Origin: an uncultured Collinsella sp.
GTDB lineage: Bacteria > Actinomycetota > Coriobacteriia > Coriobacteriales > Coriobacteriaceae
Reading direction: 5' to 3'
NCBI GenBank assembly: GCA_900540935.1
Contig: UQHW01000043.1
Location: 1-14,608 of the forward strand
Length of the DNA stretch: 14,608 bases
Shown: one piece after another, positions 6,410-12,527 of the stretch
How positions within the stretch are numbered: position 1 is the first letter of the stretch
How the letters are laid out: every line of letters begins with the position of its first letter
Position numbers and translations under genes: made by a program
Notes under the pieces: generated by a model
Seen by the model: the letters and a program-made list of their open reading frames with translations, nothing else
The model's database searches: none
What the model was told of the DNA's origin: nothing

Positions 6410-7240
6410 ATGACCAACCAGGAGCTGGCGAAGGTCGCCAATGAGGTCAGGAAGGGTGTCGTGACTGCGGTTCACGCGGCCAAGTCGGGACATCCGGGTG
6501 GATCGCTCGGTGCTGCCGACATCATGACGTATCTGTACTTTGAGGAAATGAATATCGATCCTGCTGACCCTCACAAGGCCGATCGCGATCGCTTTGTGCT
6601 CTCCAAGGGTCACGCGGCGCCGGGCCTGTATTCGGTGTTGGCAAATCGCGGCTATTTTCCCGTCGAAGAGCTCGAGACGCTCCGCCATATTGGCAGCCGA
6701 CTGCAGGGCCATCCCAACATGAACGACACCCCGGGCATCGATATGTCCACCGGATCGCTCGGTCAGGGTATCTCCGCCGCGGTTGGAATGGCACTCGCCG
6801 CAAAGCACTGGGGTGACAGCTACCGCGTCTACACGTTGCTGGGCGACGGCGAGTGCGAGGAGGGCCAGGTGTGGGAGGCGGCCATGTTTGCCGGCAACCA
6901 TGCGCTCGACAATCTTGTTGCCGTCGTCGACCACAACGGCTTGCAGATTGACGGCACGATCGATGAGGTCAACTCGGCCATGCCGCTCGCTGACAAGTTC
7001 CGCGCCTTTAAGTGGCATGTGATCGAGCTAGCCGATGGCAACGACATGACACAGATTGAGGCGGCTTTCGCCGAGGCTCGTGAGGTGACCGGCGTGCCCG
7101 TCGCTATCATCGCCGAGACGGTGAAGGGCAAAGGCGTCTCCTTTATGGAGAACCAGGTTGGCTGGCATGGCAAGGCGCCCAACGATGAACAGTTTGAGCA
7201 GGCCATGGCCGAGCTTGCGGCAGCAGGAGAGGAGCTCTAA
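6410..7240 (+). CDS. Transketolase, N-terminal (thiamine diphosphate-binding) subunit
   Basis: This 276-residue protein is the first half of a two-chain transketolase, which moves two-carbon ketol units between pentose and hexose phosphates using thiamine diphosphate and Mg2+. It carries SGHPGGS (26-32), LSKGHAAPG (64-72) and the thiamine-diphosphate motif that begins GDGE (145-148) and ends near Asn176 (DHNG). It stops where the pyrimidine-binding half would begin in a one-chain enzyme. The partner follows directly, with TAATG overlap (stop 7238-7240, next ATG 7240). Translational coupling and a stoichiometric complex are therefore likely. Start ATG 6410 is preceded by GAGAGGAA with five bases of spacing. 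Such split transketolases are common in Gram-positive bacteria and archaea. Confidence 0.93.
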   Translation: MTNQELAKVANEVRKGVVTAVHAAKSGHPGGSLGAADIMTYLYFEEMNIDPADPHKADRDRFVLSKGHAAPGLYSVLANRGYFPVEELETLRHIGSRLQGHPNMNDTPGIDMSTGSLGQGISAAVGMALAAKHWGDSYRVYTLLGDGECEEGQVWEAAMFAGNHALDNLVAVVDHNGLQIDGTIDEVNSAMPLADKFRAFKWHVIELADGNDMTQIEAAFAEAREVTGVPVAIIAETVKGKGVSFMENQVGWHGKAPNDEQFEQAMAELAAAGEEL

Positions 7241-8178
7241 TGGCAGAGGTCAAAAAAGTCGCCACGCGCGTAAGCTACGGCGAGGCGCTCGTCGAGCTGG
7301 GCAATGAGCACGATGACTTTGTAGTGCTCGATGCCGACCTGGCTGCCGCTACGCAGACGGGTAAGTTTAAGGCTGCGCACCCTGAGCGCTTCTACGATGC
7401 CGGCATTGCCGAGAGCAACTTGATGGGGCTCGCCGCCGGCATTGCGACCACGGGCCACGTCGCCTTTGCGAGCACCTTTGCCATGTTCGCCGCCGGCCGC
7501 GCGTACGAACAAGTGCGTAATTCCATTGGCTATCCGCACCTCAACGTCAAAATCGGTGCCACGCATGCGGGTATCTCGGTCGGTGAAGACGGCGCCACGC
7601 ATCAGTGCTGCGAGGACATCGCGCTCATGCGCACGATCCCGGGTATGACGGTAATCGTTCCCGCCGATGACATCGAGGCTCGCGCTTGCGTGCGCGCCGC
7701 CTATGAGTTTGAGGGACCGGTCTACATGCGCTTCGGACGCCTGGCAACGCCGGTCATTAACGATCACGAGGACTATGAGTTCAAGATTGGTCGCGGCGTG
7801 GTCGTGCGCGAGGGGTCCGATGTGACCATCATCGCTTGTGGCCTTATGGTCGCCGAGGCGCTTGAGGCTGCCGAGGCGCTCGCTGCCGATGGTATCGATG
7901 CCGAGGTCATCAATATGCACACGATCAAGCCGCTTGATGAGCGCCTGGTGGTTGCCAGCGCCAAGAAGACCGGTCGTGTGGTCACTGCCGAGGAGCATTC
8001 GATTATCGGTGGTCTTGGCGAGGCCGTGGCCTCGGTGCTCGCGGAGCAGCATCCGGCGCCGATGCGTCGCGTCGGCGTGCGCGATGTGTATGGCGAGTCC
8101 GGCCCTGCGGTCGATTTGCTGCACAAGTACGGTTTGGACGCCGACGGCATCGAAGCTGCGGTCAGGTCCGTGTTGTAA
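7240..8178 (+). CDS. Transketolase, C-terminal (pyrimidine-binding and C-domain) subunit
   Basis: This 312-residue protein is the second half of the split transketolase. GIAESNLMGLAAG (55-67) holds the conserved glutamate (Glu58) that activates the thiamine ring. ASTFAMFAAGRAYEQVR (77-93) and GEDGATHQ (115-122) are standard substrate and cofactor loops. The region after about residue 185 is the transketolase C-terminal domain. Its ATG overlaps the stop of the N-half by one base, so it is probably coupled to it. Active sites form at the interface of the two chains. DXS and pyruvate-dehydrogenase E1-beta are more distant relatives, but the pairing with the N-half and the operon context favour transketolase. 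Confidence 0.93.
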   Translation: MAEVKKVATRVSYGEALVELGNEHDDFVVLDADLAAATQTGKFKAAHPERFYDAGIAESNLMGLAAGIATTGHVAFASTFAMFAAGRAYEQVRNSIGYPHLNVKIGATHAGISVGEDGATHQCCEDIALMRTIPGMTVIVPADDIEARACVRAAYEFEGPVYMRFGRLATPVINDHEDYEFKIGRGVVVREGSDVTIIACGLMVAEALEAAEALAADGIDAEVINMHTIKPLDERLVVASAKKTGRVVTAEEHSIIGGLGEAVASVLAEQHPAPMRRVGVRDVYGESGPAVDLLHKYGLDADGIEAAVRSVL

Positions 8179-8189
8179 GGAAGGTTTCC

Positions 8190-8642
8190 ATGGGATTTGT
8201 ATCTGCCAACCAAGTGACAATCGGGTATACCGCCGCCTCGCGCGAGGACGCCCTACATTATTTGTCCGAGCAGGCCATCGAGCTCGGCTTTGCCGATGAC
8301 GCATCTGCCGTAGAGGCCGCCTTCATTGCTCGCGAGAACGAGGCCGAGACCGGCCTTGTCGCCGGTTTTGCCGTTCCGCATGCCAAAAGCGACGCGATCC
8401 ACACGCCGGGCGTAGCCGTGCTTAAACTGACCGAGCCCGTTGAATGGCCGAGCTTCGATGGGGTGCCCGTCGATGTTGCGCTCGCGCTGTACGTGCCTGC
8501 CGGCGAGGCTGGAACCACGCATCTGCGCCTGCTCTCCAAGGCTGCCGTAATGCTGATGGACGCCGGCTTCCGCGACAAGGTGCGCGCGAGCACCGATCCC
8601 GTTGAGATTGCGGAGCTCATCAATAGCGGACTCGAAGACTAG
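8190..8642 (+). CDS. PTS fructose-type IIA subunit
   Basis: This 150-residue cytosolic protein carries the EIIA-fructose/mannitol/PtsN domain. His64 in GFAVPHAKSDAI (59-70) is the expected phosphorylated histidine, which accepts phosphate from HPr and passes it to Cys9 of the IIB domain of the first gene. It is the last gene of the operon, 11 bases after the transketolase C-half, with AGGAAGG (8178-8184) five bases before ATG 8190. Separating IIA from IIBC by four enzyme genes is unusual in layout, but the pair are evidently complementary: IIBC lacks IIA and this protein lacks the others. A nitrogen-PTS PtsN role is less likely, because the gene is in a sugar operon with IIBC. Confidence 0.88.
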   Translation: MGFVSANQVTIGYTAASREDALHYLSEQAIELGFADDASAVEAAFIARENEAETGLVAGFAVPHAKSDAIHTPGVAVLKLTEPVEWPSFDGVPVDVALALYVPAGEAGTTHLRLLSKAAVMLMDAGFRDKVRASTDPVEIAELINSGLED

Positions 8643-8684
8643 GACGGTCATCCCGTTCAATCAATCGATCCTTCTCCAAGGAAA

Positions 8685-8717
8685 AGGGCCGCGACGCCAT
8701 ATAGGTGTCGCGGCCCT
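8685..8717 (+). terminator. Terminator of the PTS/transketolase operon
   Basis: AGGGCCGCGAC (8685-8695) pairs perfectly with GTCGCGGCCCT (8707-8717), and three more pairs (one G-U) extend the stem inward to a loop of ATATA. The tail GTTTGCGTTTC is moderately T-rich. It lies 43 bases after the IIA stop. Confidence 0.75.
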
Positions 8718-8722
8718 GTTTG

Positions 8723-8772
8723 CGTTTCCCCAGATAAAACCTGCCAAAATAAACCTATCCCTTTTTGGCAGG
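8723..8772 (+). repeat. Dispersed repeat, copy 1
   Basis: It starts CGTTTCCCCAGATAAAA and contains CCTGCCAAAA (8740-8749), which pairs perfectly with TTTTGGCAGG (8763-8772). Nearly the same 50 bases occur at 9201-9248 and, inverted, at 12403-12451. It follows the operon terminator directly. Confidence 0.75.
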
Positions 8773-8845
8773 CTAATCGTGAGTTATTTCACCGCAACTT
8801 AGGGCACGGTTAGGAAGTGTGCACCTTAAAGAGTGGAGCCCTTGA

Positions 8846-9014
8846 TTAGAGAGGTCGCGCTCATCTCTCTAAATGTCTCTCTAAAGAGAAGGTTGGTTAG
8901 AGAGATAGCATTAGGCAATCTAGCAGCGAATTCGATACATCTCTCTTAATGCCTCTCTAAAACAAGGCGCTTATCTCTCTAAAGTTAGAGAGATAAGCGC
9001 CTTGTTTTAGAGAG
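8846..9014. repeat. Array of eight TTAGAGAG octamers in both orientations
   Basis: Exact copies of TTAGAGAG on the plus strand start at 8846, 8897, 8985 and 9007. Exact copies on the minus strand (CTCTCTAA) start at 8865, 8877, 8953 and 8975. A near copy, CTCTCTTAA, is at 8941. Flanks are also partly conserved (often ATCTCTCTAAA). Eight hits of an octamer in 169 bases is far above chance. The last four copies are the ends of the two arms of the palindrome at 8953-9014. Function is unknown: a protein-binding cluster or a repeat-mediated rearrangement are both possible. Confidence 0.75.
8953..9014. repeat. Perfect palindrome with 30-bp arms
   Basis: Arms 8953-8982 and 8985-9014 are exact reverse complements, separated only by AG. 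Each arm runs CTCTCTAAAACAAGGCGC and then TTATCTCTCTAA when read inward, so the octamer sits at both ends of each arm. As DNA it could form a cruciform, and as RNA a very stable hairpin. No T-run follows, so a plain terminator is unlikely. Confidence 0.85.
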
Positions 9015-9128
9015 ACGGAATGCCAAAATTCGTCCGTCAGCTACCATCTGCCAAAAATGACGGATAAAGGGCTCATCGAAGTAATGGGTTCATCGACGAG
9101 CCGCAACCGCCGCTATCGGAAGAAGTAG
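8997..9128 (+). pseudogene. Possible C-terminal remnant of a winged-helix protein
   Basis: Read from 8997 (a stop, TAA, is at 8994) to the TAG at 9126-9128, the frame ends with NSSVSYHLPKMTDKGLIEV and then MGSSTSRNRRYRKK. This has the look of a recognition helix (SVSYHL.K), a following turn (DKGLIE) and a basic wing, as in C-terminal helix-turn-helix domains of AlbA_2/RecG-like or Fic-type proteins. There is no start codon with a ribosome binding site and no domain upstream, where the palindrome begins. It may be the tail of a gene destroyed by rearrangement. The family cannot be named with confidence. Confidence 0.3.
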
Positions 9129-9141
9129 ATGCAGCCGAATT

Positions 9142-9184
9142 GCCCCTCTATCGTCTCTCGAAGTTTGATGGGTGCTAGAGGGGC
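9142..9184 (+). repeat. 9-bp inverted repeat
   Basis: GCCCCTCTA (9142-9150) and TAGAGGGGC (9176-9184) form a stem around a 25-base loop. It follows the stop of the winged-helix remnant by 13 bases and might be its old terminator; ATTTTCCC lies about 15 bases beyond it. Confidence 0.45.
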
Positions 9185-9200
9185 GACTGCCTCGCGATAT

Positions 9201-9248
9201 TTTCCCAAGATAAAACCTGCCAAAACAAACCTGTCCCTTATTGACAGG
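9201..9248 (+). repeat. Dispersed repeat, copy 2
   Basis: It shares the TTTCCC-AGATAAAACCTGCCAAAA block with copy 1 in the same orientation, 478 bases away. Its closing arm has drifted to TTATTGACAGG, leaving an imperfect hairpin. Copies 1 and 2 bracket the TTAGAGAG array and the winged-helix remnant as direct repeats. Confidence 0.7.
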
Positions 9249-9285
9249 TCAGTTAACGCAGTCCAGGTTGAGCATATGTGAGCGA

Positions 9286-9385
9286 GCGGGCTCCGGGTGC
9301 GGTAAGGTGACGTGAAACAAGCGGGCGCTGACCTTTTGGTCGCGCCCGTGAAGTTGAACGTCAGATTGCCGTGCCCGGAGCCCGC
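9286..9385 (+). ncRNA. Candidate rod-shaped structured RNA of about 100 nt
   Basis: The ends GCGGGCTCCGGG (9286-9297) and CCCGGAGCCCGC (9374-9385) pair perfectly over 12 bp. Pairing continues for 11 more pairs (9298-9305 with 9366-9373 counts the last eight of these, three being G-U), then a 2x2 internal loop, then TGACGT/ACGTCA (9308-9313/9358-9363), CAA/TTG, CGGGCGC/GCGCCCG (9322-9328/9342-9348) and GACC/GGTC closed by TTTT (9334-9337). All three wobble pairs are G-U only if the plus strand is the RNA; on the minus strand they become A-C mismatches. I recognise no known RNA family (not SRP, 6S, tmRNA or RNase P). No clear promoter was found. Confidence 0.42.
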
Positions 9386-9399
9386 GCAGCGCCGAGCAG

Positions 9400-9424
9400 T
9401 TACGCCGTTTGTAAAACGGCGTAA
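9400..9424 (-). terminator. Hairpin abutting the larE stop codon
   Basis: TTACGCCGTTT (9400-9410) and AAACGGCGTAA (9414-9424) are perfect 11-bp arms around GTA. The hairpin begins one base after the larE stop on the minus strand, so it probably ends larE, although no T-run follows. It could also close the plus-strand RNA candidate. Confidence 0.55.
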
Positions 9425-9425
9425 T

Positions 9426-10304
9426 CTAAAGGTTCATGTTGCCGTGAATGTAGGGGGTGACCTCGGGGGAGATATGGTCGCAGCCCAGCTCGCGCAGCGC
9501 GGACTCGATAACGGCGGGCAGCGGGGTTTTGCCCTCGGCATCGACGGCGTTGCCACCGAGGGCAGCAATCTTGGCGACATCTGCGGGTGCGGCCTCGATA
9601 TGCATGCAGCCGCCGATCAAGCGCGCGCGTACCTGTGCCAGATCAAGATCGTGCAGGTAATCCTCGCAGGCGCGGATTAAATCGACTTTCTCGCGCGTAA
9701 GCTCCTCGCCCGTGAGGACGCGGGTGGCAAGACATGCTCCCGCCGGTAGGTTCCAAACGGGATAGCCCCATGCGCGCAGCAGCTCGCGCTCTTCGTCCTT
9801 GGTAAAGCCGACCTCCATAAGGGGTGAGCGTACGCCGAGCTCTTCTGCCGCGCGCATGCCGGGGCGGTAGTCACCGCGATCGCTTGCATTGCTGCCATCG
9901 ATGACGGTGGGAAAGCCGAGCGACTTGGCGTGGTTGACGATGGCGGTAAAGCCGGCGTGCTTGCAGTGGTAGCAGCGATTAGCATCGTTGCAGGCTACTT
10001 GGGGGAGCTGCAGCTGATCCACCGAAAGATTGAGCACGGGGAGCTTAAAATGTGCCCCTTCATTGGCTTGTCCATCAACGGACCGCTCAAACGAAGCCTG
10101 CTCGGGCGTGCCGATGAGCGGCGTGGTGAGATGGACGAGGAGGGTATTGGTAGGCATGATGCGGGCGCATACGGCGGCCAAAAAGCTGCTGTCAACGCCG
10201 CCGGAAAACCCGATAGCCACGCGCCCGTATGCCAAAAGCAGCTGTTCGAGCGCCGATAGCTTGTCTTGAAGCTCCTCTGCGGGTGCCGTGGTGTCTAAAA
10301 TCAT
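9426..10304 (-). CDS. larE: LarE, ATP-dependent sacrificial sulfur transferase for the nickel-pincer nucleotide cofactor
   Basis: This 292-residue PP-loop enzyme adenylylates the carboxylates of the pyridinium precursor and donates sulfur in making the nickel-pincer nucleotide cofactor of lactate racemase and related racemases or epimerases. SGGVDSS (34-40) is the PP-loop. NRCYHCK (109-115) and the SDRGDYRPGMRAAEELGVRS region (141-160) are LarE hallmarks. Cys191 in PAGACLATR matches the position of the sacrificial cysteine, so the cysteine-donating type is likely. Start ATG 10304 is preceded on the minus strand by AAGGAT (10311-10316). No larA, larB or larC is in this window, so the cofactor's client enzyme is elsewhere or unknown. 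It is divergent from the HAD gene across 173 bases. Confidence 0.88.
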   Translation of the reverse strand: MILDTTAPAEELQDKLSALEQLLLAYGRVAIGFSGGVDSSFLAAVCARIMPTNTLLVHLTTPLIGTPEQASFERSVDGQANEGAHFKLPVLNLSVDQLQLPQVACNDANRCYHCKHAGFTAIVNHAKSLGFPTVIDGSNASDRGDYRPGMRAAEELGVRSPLMEVGFTKDEERELLRAWGYPVWNLPAGACLATRVLTGEELTREKVDLIRACEDYLHDLDLAQVRARLIGGCMHIEAAPADVAKIAALGGNAVDAEGKTPLPAVIESALRELGCDHISPEVTPYIHGNMNL

Positions 10305-10477
10305 GAAACGATCCTTATCGTTGAGTACTCGATCGAAAACTATAATCCTAATGCGTTACTTGCCATAAGACTTCTATCTGTGTAACGAAAGTGCAATATG
10401 GCATATACGTTATATACAAGTTGCCAAATGCGGTAGAGTTGCAGCAACGCGACAGCGAGAGTCGATGGGGGACCGAT
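10305..10477. promoter_or_regulatory. Divergent promoter region of larE and the HAD gene
   Basis: This 173-base spacer is AT-rich around 10395-10420, where ATATA-CGT-TATAT forms a small palindrome. TATAGT-like and TATATA-like -10 candidates are present on both strands, but none has a convincing -35 partner. GGGGGA (10467-10472) is the ribosome binding site of the HAD gene. Confidence 0.3.
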
Positions 10478-11128
10478 ATGATCAAGGCTGTTATTTTTGA
10501 CATGGATGGAACGCTGGTCGATACCGAGCGTTTGGGGATTAAGGCCTGGAAGGCAGGCGCCGCTGAGCTGGGGCTCGCGATTGATGAAGCGCTGATCCAT
10601 CAGTTTATCGGCCGCACGCTGCCCGATGTTATGGACATCCTCGATAAGCATTATGGCAGCCACGAAACCACCGAGGCGATCTATCGTCGCCACAAGGAGA
10701 TTCGCGACGAGATGGTCAAGACCGAACTGGAGCTTAAGGCCGGCGCCGCCGAGTGCCTAGACGAGTTGCTAGCTGCGGGCTATCACGTGGGCCTAGCGAC
10801 GTCGTCGCGCCTCGTTACGGCCGAGCGCAACCTTAAGATGGTCGGTCTTTTTGACAAGTTTGAAACGGTAACGTGTGGCGAGGACGTCGTGCACGGCAAG
10901 CCCGACCCCGAGATGTATCTGCTCGCCTGCGAGCGTGCGGGCTTTGCCCCCGAGGAGTGCGCCGTGGTCGAGGATTCGCGCAATGGTTGCGTCTCGGGCA
11001 TCACGGCCGGCTGCCACGTCTTTGCCGTCCCCGATATTGTGCCGCTGCCGCAGGACGTGGTGGATGGCTGCGAGGCCGTGCTCGATACGTTGTTCGACCT
11101 GGCGGCGGCAATCAAGACTGTGCGCTAG
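10478..11128 (+). CDS. HAD-superfamily phosphatase/phosphomutase, subfamily IA (beta-phosphoglucomutase-like)
   Basis: This 216-residue cytosolic protein has all four HAD motifs: DMDGT (8-12, nucleophile Asp8 and acid/base Asp10), the TSS of motif II (108-110), Lys141 in GKPDP (motif III) and EDSRNG (165-170, motif IV). The helical cap between about residues 15 and 90 marks subfamily IA. Close relatives act on sugar phosphates (beta-phosphoglucomutase, 2-deoxyglucose-6-phosphatase, phosphoglycolate phosphatase), but the cap does not let me choose among them. ATG 10478 is chosen because the fold starts at once and GGGGGA precedes it by five bases; an open frame extends upstream to 10391 without a start signal. 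It ends 39 bases before a strong bidirectional terminator. Confidence 0.85.
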   Translation: MIKAVIFDMDGTLVDTERLGIKAWKAGAAELGLAIDEALIHQFIGRTLPDVMDILDKHYGSHETTEAIYRRHKEIRDEMVKTELELKAGAAECLDELLAAGYHVGLATSSRLVTAERNLKMVGLFDKFETVTCGEDVVHGKPDPEMYLLACERAGFAPEECAVVEDSRNGCVSGITAGCHVFAVPDIVPLPQDVVDGCEAVLDTLFDLAAAIKTVR

Positions 11129-11167
11129 AAAATTGCGGCGTTGAAACGAGCGATTGCTCACGTTTGC

Positions 11168-11215
11168 GCTTAAGCAAAAGGGGTCCGGCAATGGTCGGGC
11201 CCCTTTTGCTTAAGC
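11168..11215. terminator. Bidirectional terminator between the HAD gene and the second LacI gene
   Basis: GCTTAAGCAAAAGGGG (11168-11183) and CCCCTTTTGCTTAAGC (11200-11215) are perfect 16-bp arms, and six inner pairs (two G-U on the plus strand) extend the stem to the loop AATG. The genes converge on it. The in-stem T-runs serve both directions. Confidence 0.8.
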
Positions 11216-11241
11216 GGCGACTTAGCATACTCGCGGGCGTG

Positions 11242-12351
11242 CTATAGATACGCACCGAGGTTGATGGCCGTGGCGTCGGTCTGGCTGCTTGCCTGGGTGC
11301 TGGCGCGTTCCAGTAGGAACGGGCGTACCAGTTCTTGGCGGTTGATATCCTCGGCGGCGACTGCGGTGACGGTACGCGCTGCGGAGCCGACACGGATATG
11401 CTTGATCTTTGCCGGGGCCTTGTTCTCGATTTGCTCCATCAGCAGTTGGACACCCTTGCGGCCAATCTCGTAGCCCGGGGGCGCTACCGTAGTGAGCGGG
11501 ACCGATCCGCTCCAAGCGAGCGGGTTGCCATCGCAGCCTGCTACGCGTACTTGCCCGGGGACAGAGATGCCCTTGTCGACCAGTGCCGAAACGACGCCCG
11601 AGGCCAACACATCGGTCAGGCCGACGACAAAATCGGGACGTTCGTCCGCGGGGCGCTCGGCGATTTGGGCACCGATGCCGTAGCCGTCGGCAGCGGTATT
11701 CCATTCGCCGGCGTCGATGACTTCGATCTTGATATCGGGGTGCAGGGCGAGCGCCTTATGAATGCCAAGGACGCGCAGGGTGAGTTGCATAAATGCTGCT
11801 CGGCCGACGACGACAATATGGTGCGCGCCGCGGGCGATGGCAAGTTCGGCAATGATGCGACCCTGGGCCTCATTGTCGGCCGCTACGTAGTAGCCGGGCT
11901 CGGAGCAATGGATGTCCAGATGGACGATCGGCACGGGCATCTTGGTCATGGCGGGGTGCCAGCCGGGGGATGCCATGGGCTGAACCATGACGCCGGACAT
12001 CTGGGTGCCCATAAAGTAGCGCAGGTAATGATCCTCGAGAATATCGTCGTTATCGGCGTTGGCGATGAGCAAGTCGTAGCCGTGCTTGCGGGCCTCGTTG
12101 TGGGCGCCGCTGGCGATTTGGAGCGAAAAGCCGTGATCGAGACGGGGGAGCACCAGGCCAAAGGACTTGGTGGCGCCGCCCGCGAGCTGACGGGCGCTTT
12201 GGTTGGGCAGGTAGCCAAGGCGATTGATGGTCTCGTTGATGAGCTTGAGGGTCTCGGGGCGCAGCTTTTCGGGGTGGTTGAGCGCGTTGGAAACCGTGCC
12301 CAACGAAACCCCGGCCTCGCGCGCGACGTCGCTGATTTTTACCTTTGCCAT
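11242..12351 (-). CDS. LacI-family transcriptional regulator
   Basis: This 369-residue regulator has the LacI helix-turn-helix at residues 5-24 (KISDVAREAGVSLGTVSNAL), a hinge near NRLGYLPNQSARQLAGG (43-59), and a sugar-binding effector domain with the usual late block VRVAGCDGNPLA. After the effector domain it carries a longer polar tail (RASTQASSQTDATAIN). ATG 12351 is chosen: AAAGGGG (12357-12363) lies five bases ahead, and the open frame upstream only reads through a repeat element. It is not next to an obvious sugar operon; its neighbours are a HAD phosphatase (convergent) and glmS (divergent, 311 bases away). Its target could be the HAD gene, glmS or a distant locus. Confidence 0.87.
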   Translation of the reverse strand: MAKVKISDVAREAGVSLGTVSNALNHPEKLRPETLKLINETINRLGYLPNQSARQLAGGATKSFGLVLPRLDHGFSLQIASGAHNEARKHGYDLLIANADNDDILEDHYLRYFMGTQMSGVMVQPMASPGWHPAMTKMPVPIVHLDIHCSEPGYYVAADNEAQGRIIAELAIARGAHHIVVVGRAAFMQLTLRVLGIHKALALHPDIKIEVIDAGEWNTAADGYGIGAQIAERPADERPDFVVGLTDVLASGVVSALVDKGISVPGQVRVAGCDGNPLAWSGSVPLTTVAPPGYEIGRKGVQLLMEQIENKAPAKIKHIRVGSAARTVTAVAAEDINRQELVRPFLLERASTQASSQTDATAINLGAYL

Positions 12352-12386
12352 AGCGGCCCCTTTGATGCGTTTCAAGTACAAGCTAG

Positions 12387-12395
12387 ATTGTAGCA
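12387..12395 (-). promoter_or_regulatory. Extended -10 promoter of the second LacI gene
   Basis: On the minus strand this reads TGC-TACAAT, an extended -10 box, 35 bases before the ATG. The -35 region would lie inside dispersed repeat copy 3. GCTA-CAATC-TAGC around it is a small palindrome that could be an autoregulatory site. Confidence 0.4.
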
Positions 12396-12402
12396 TCCCA
12401 AA

Positions 12403-12451
12403 CCTACCAAAAAGGGACAGGTTTATTTTGGCAGGTTTATCTGGGGAAACG
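12403..12451 (-). repeat. Dispersed repeat, copy 3 (inverted)
   Basis: Read on the minus strand it begins CGTTTCCCCAGATAAA and continues CCTGCCAAAATAAACCTG, matching copy 1 with only a few changes. It lies in opposite orientation to copies 1 and 2 and closes with TTTTGGTAGG, which still pairs with CCTGCCAAAA by one G-U. Confidence 0.75.
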
Positions 12452-12465
12452 CCGTTGCCAGCGCG

Positions 12466-12500
12466 ACCACCACGAAGGGGGCAGGTACCTTTGTGGTGGT
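12466..12500 (+). repeat. 13-bp hairpin upstream of glmS
   Basis: ACCACCACGAAGG (12466-12478) pairs with CCTTTGTGGTGGT (12488-12500), with one G-U on the plus strand, around a 9-base loop. It could insulate glmS from upstream transcription. Its core AAGGGGGCAG...CCTTTGT resembles that of the hairpin at 5596-5626. Confidence 0.55.
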
Positions 12501-12527
12501 TTGGACCGGCTGGACGTGTGTGCATCG

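Larger units (their letters stand above)
8643..9425. other. 783-base gene-free region rich in repeats and RNA-like structure
   Basis: Between the IIA stop and the end of larE there is no intact gene. In order it contains the operon terminator, dispersed repeat copy 1, the TTAGAGAG array with a perfect palindrome, the tail of a decayed winged-helix gene, a 9-bp hairpin, repeat copy 2, a rod-like RNA candidate and a hairpin abutting larE. The short open frames here are not supported by ribosome binding sites. Confidence 0.7.

Noticed and set aside
8846..9014. CRISPR array
   Set aside because: Repeats are only 8 bases long, occur in both orientations and have irregular 2- to 50-base spacing. 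No cas genes are present.
9286..9385. Small SRP RNA (4.5S) or 6S RNA
   Set aside because: The GGAAGGAAGCAG-type SRP apical motif is absent, and there is no large central bubble as in 6S RNA.
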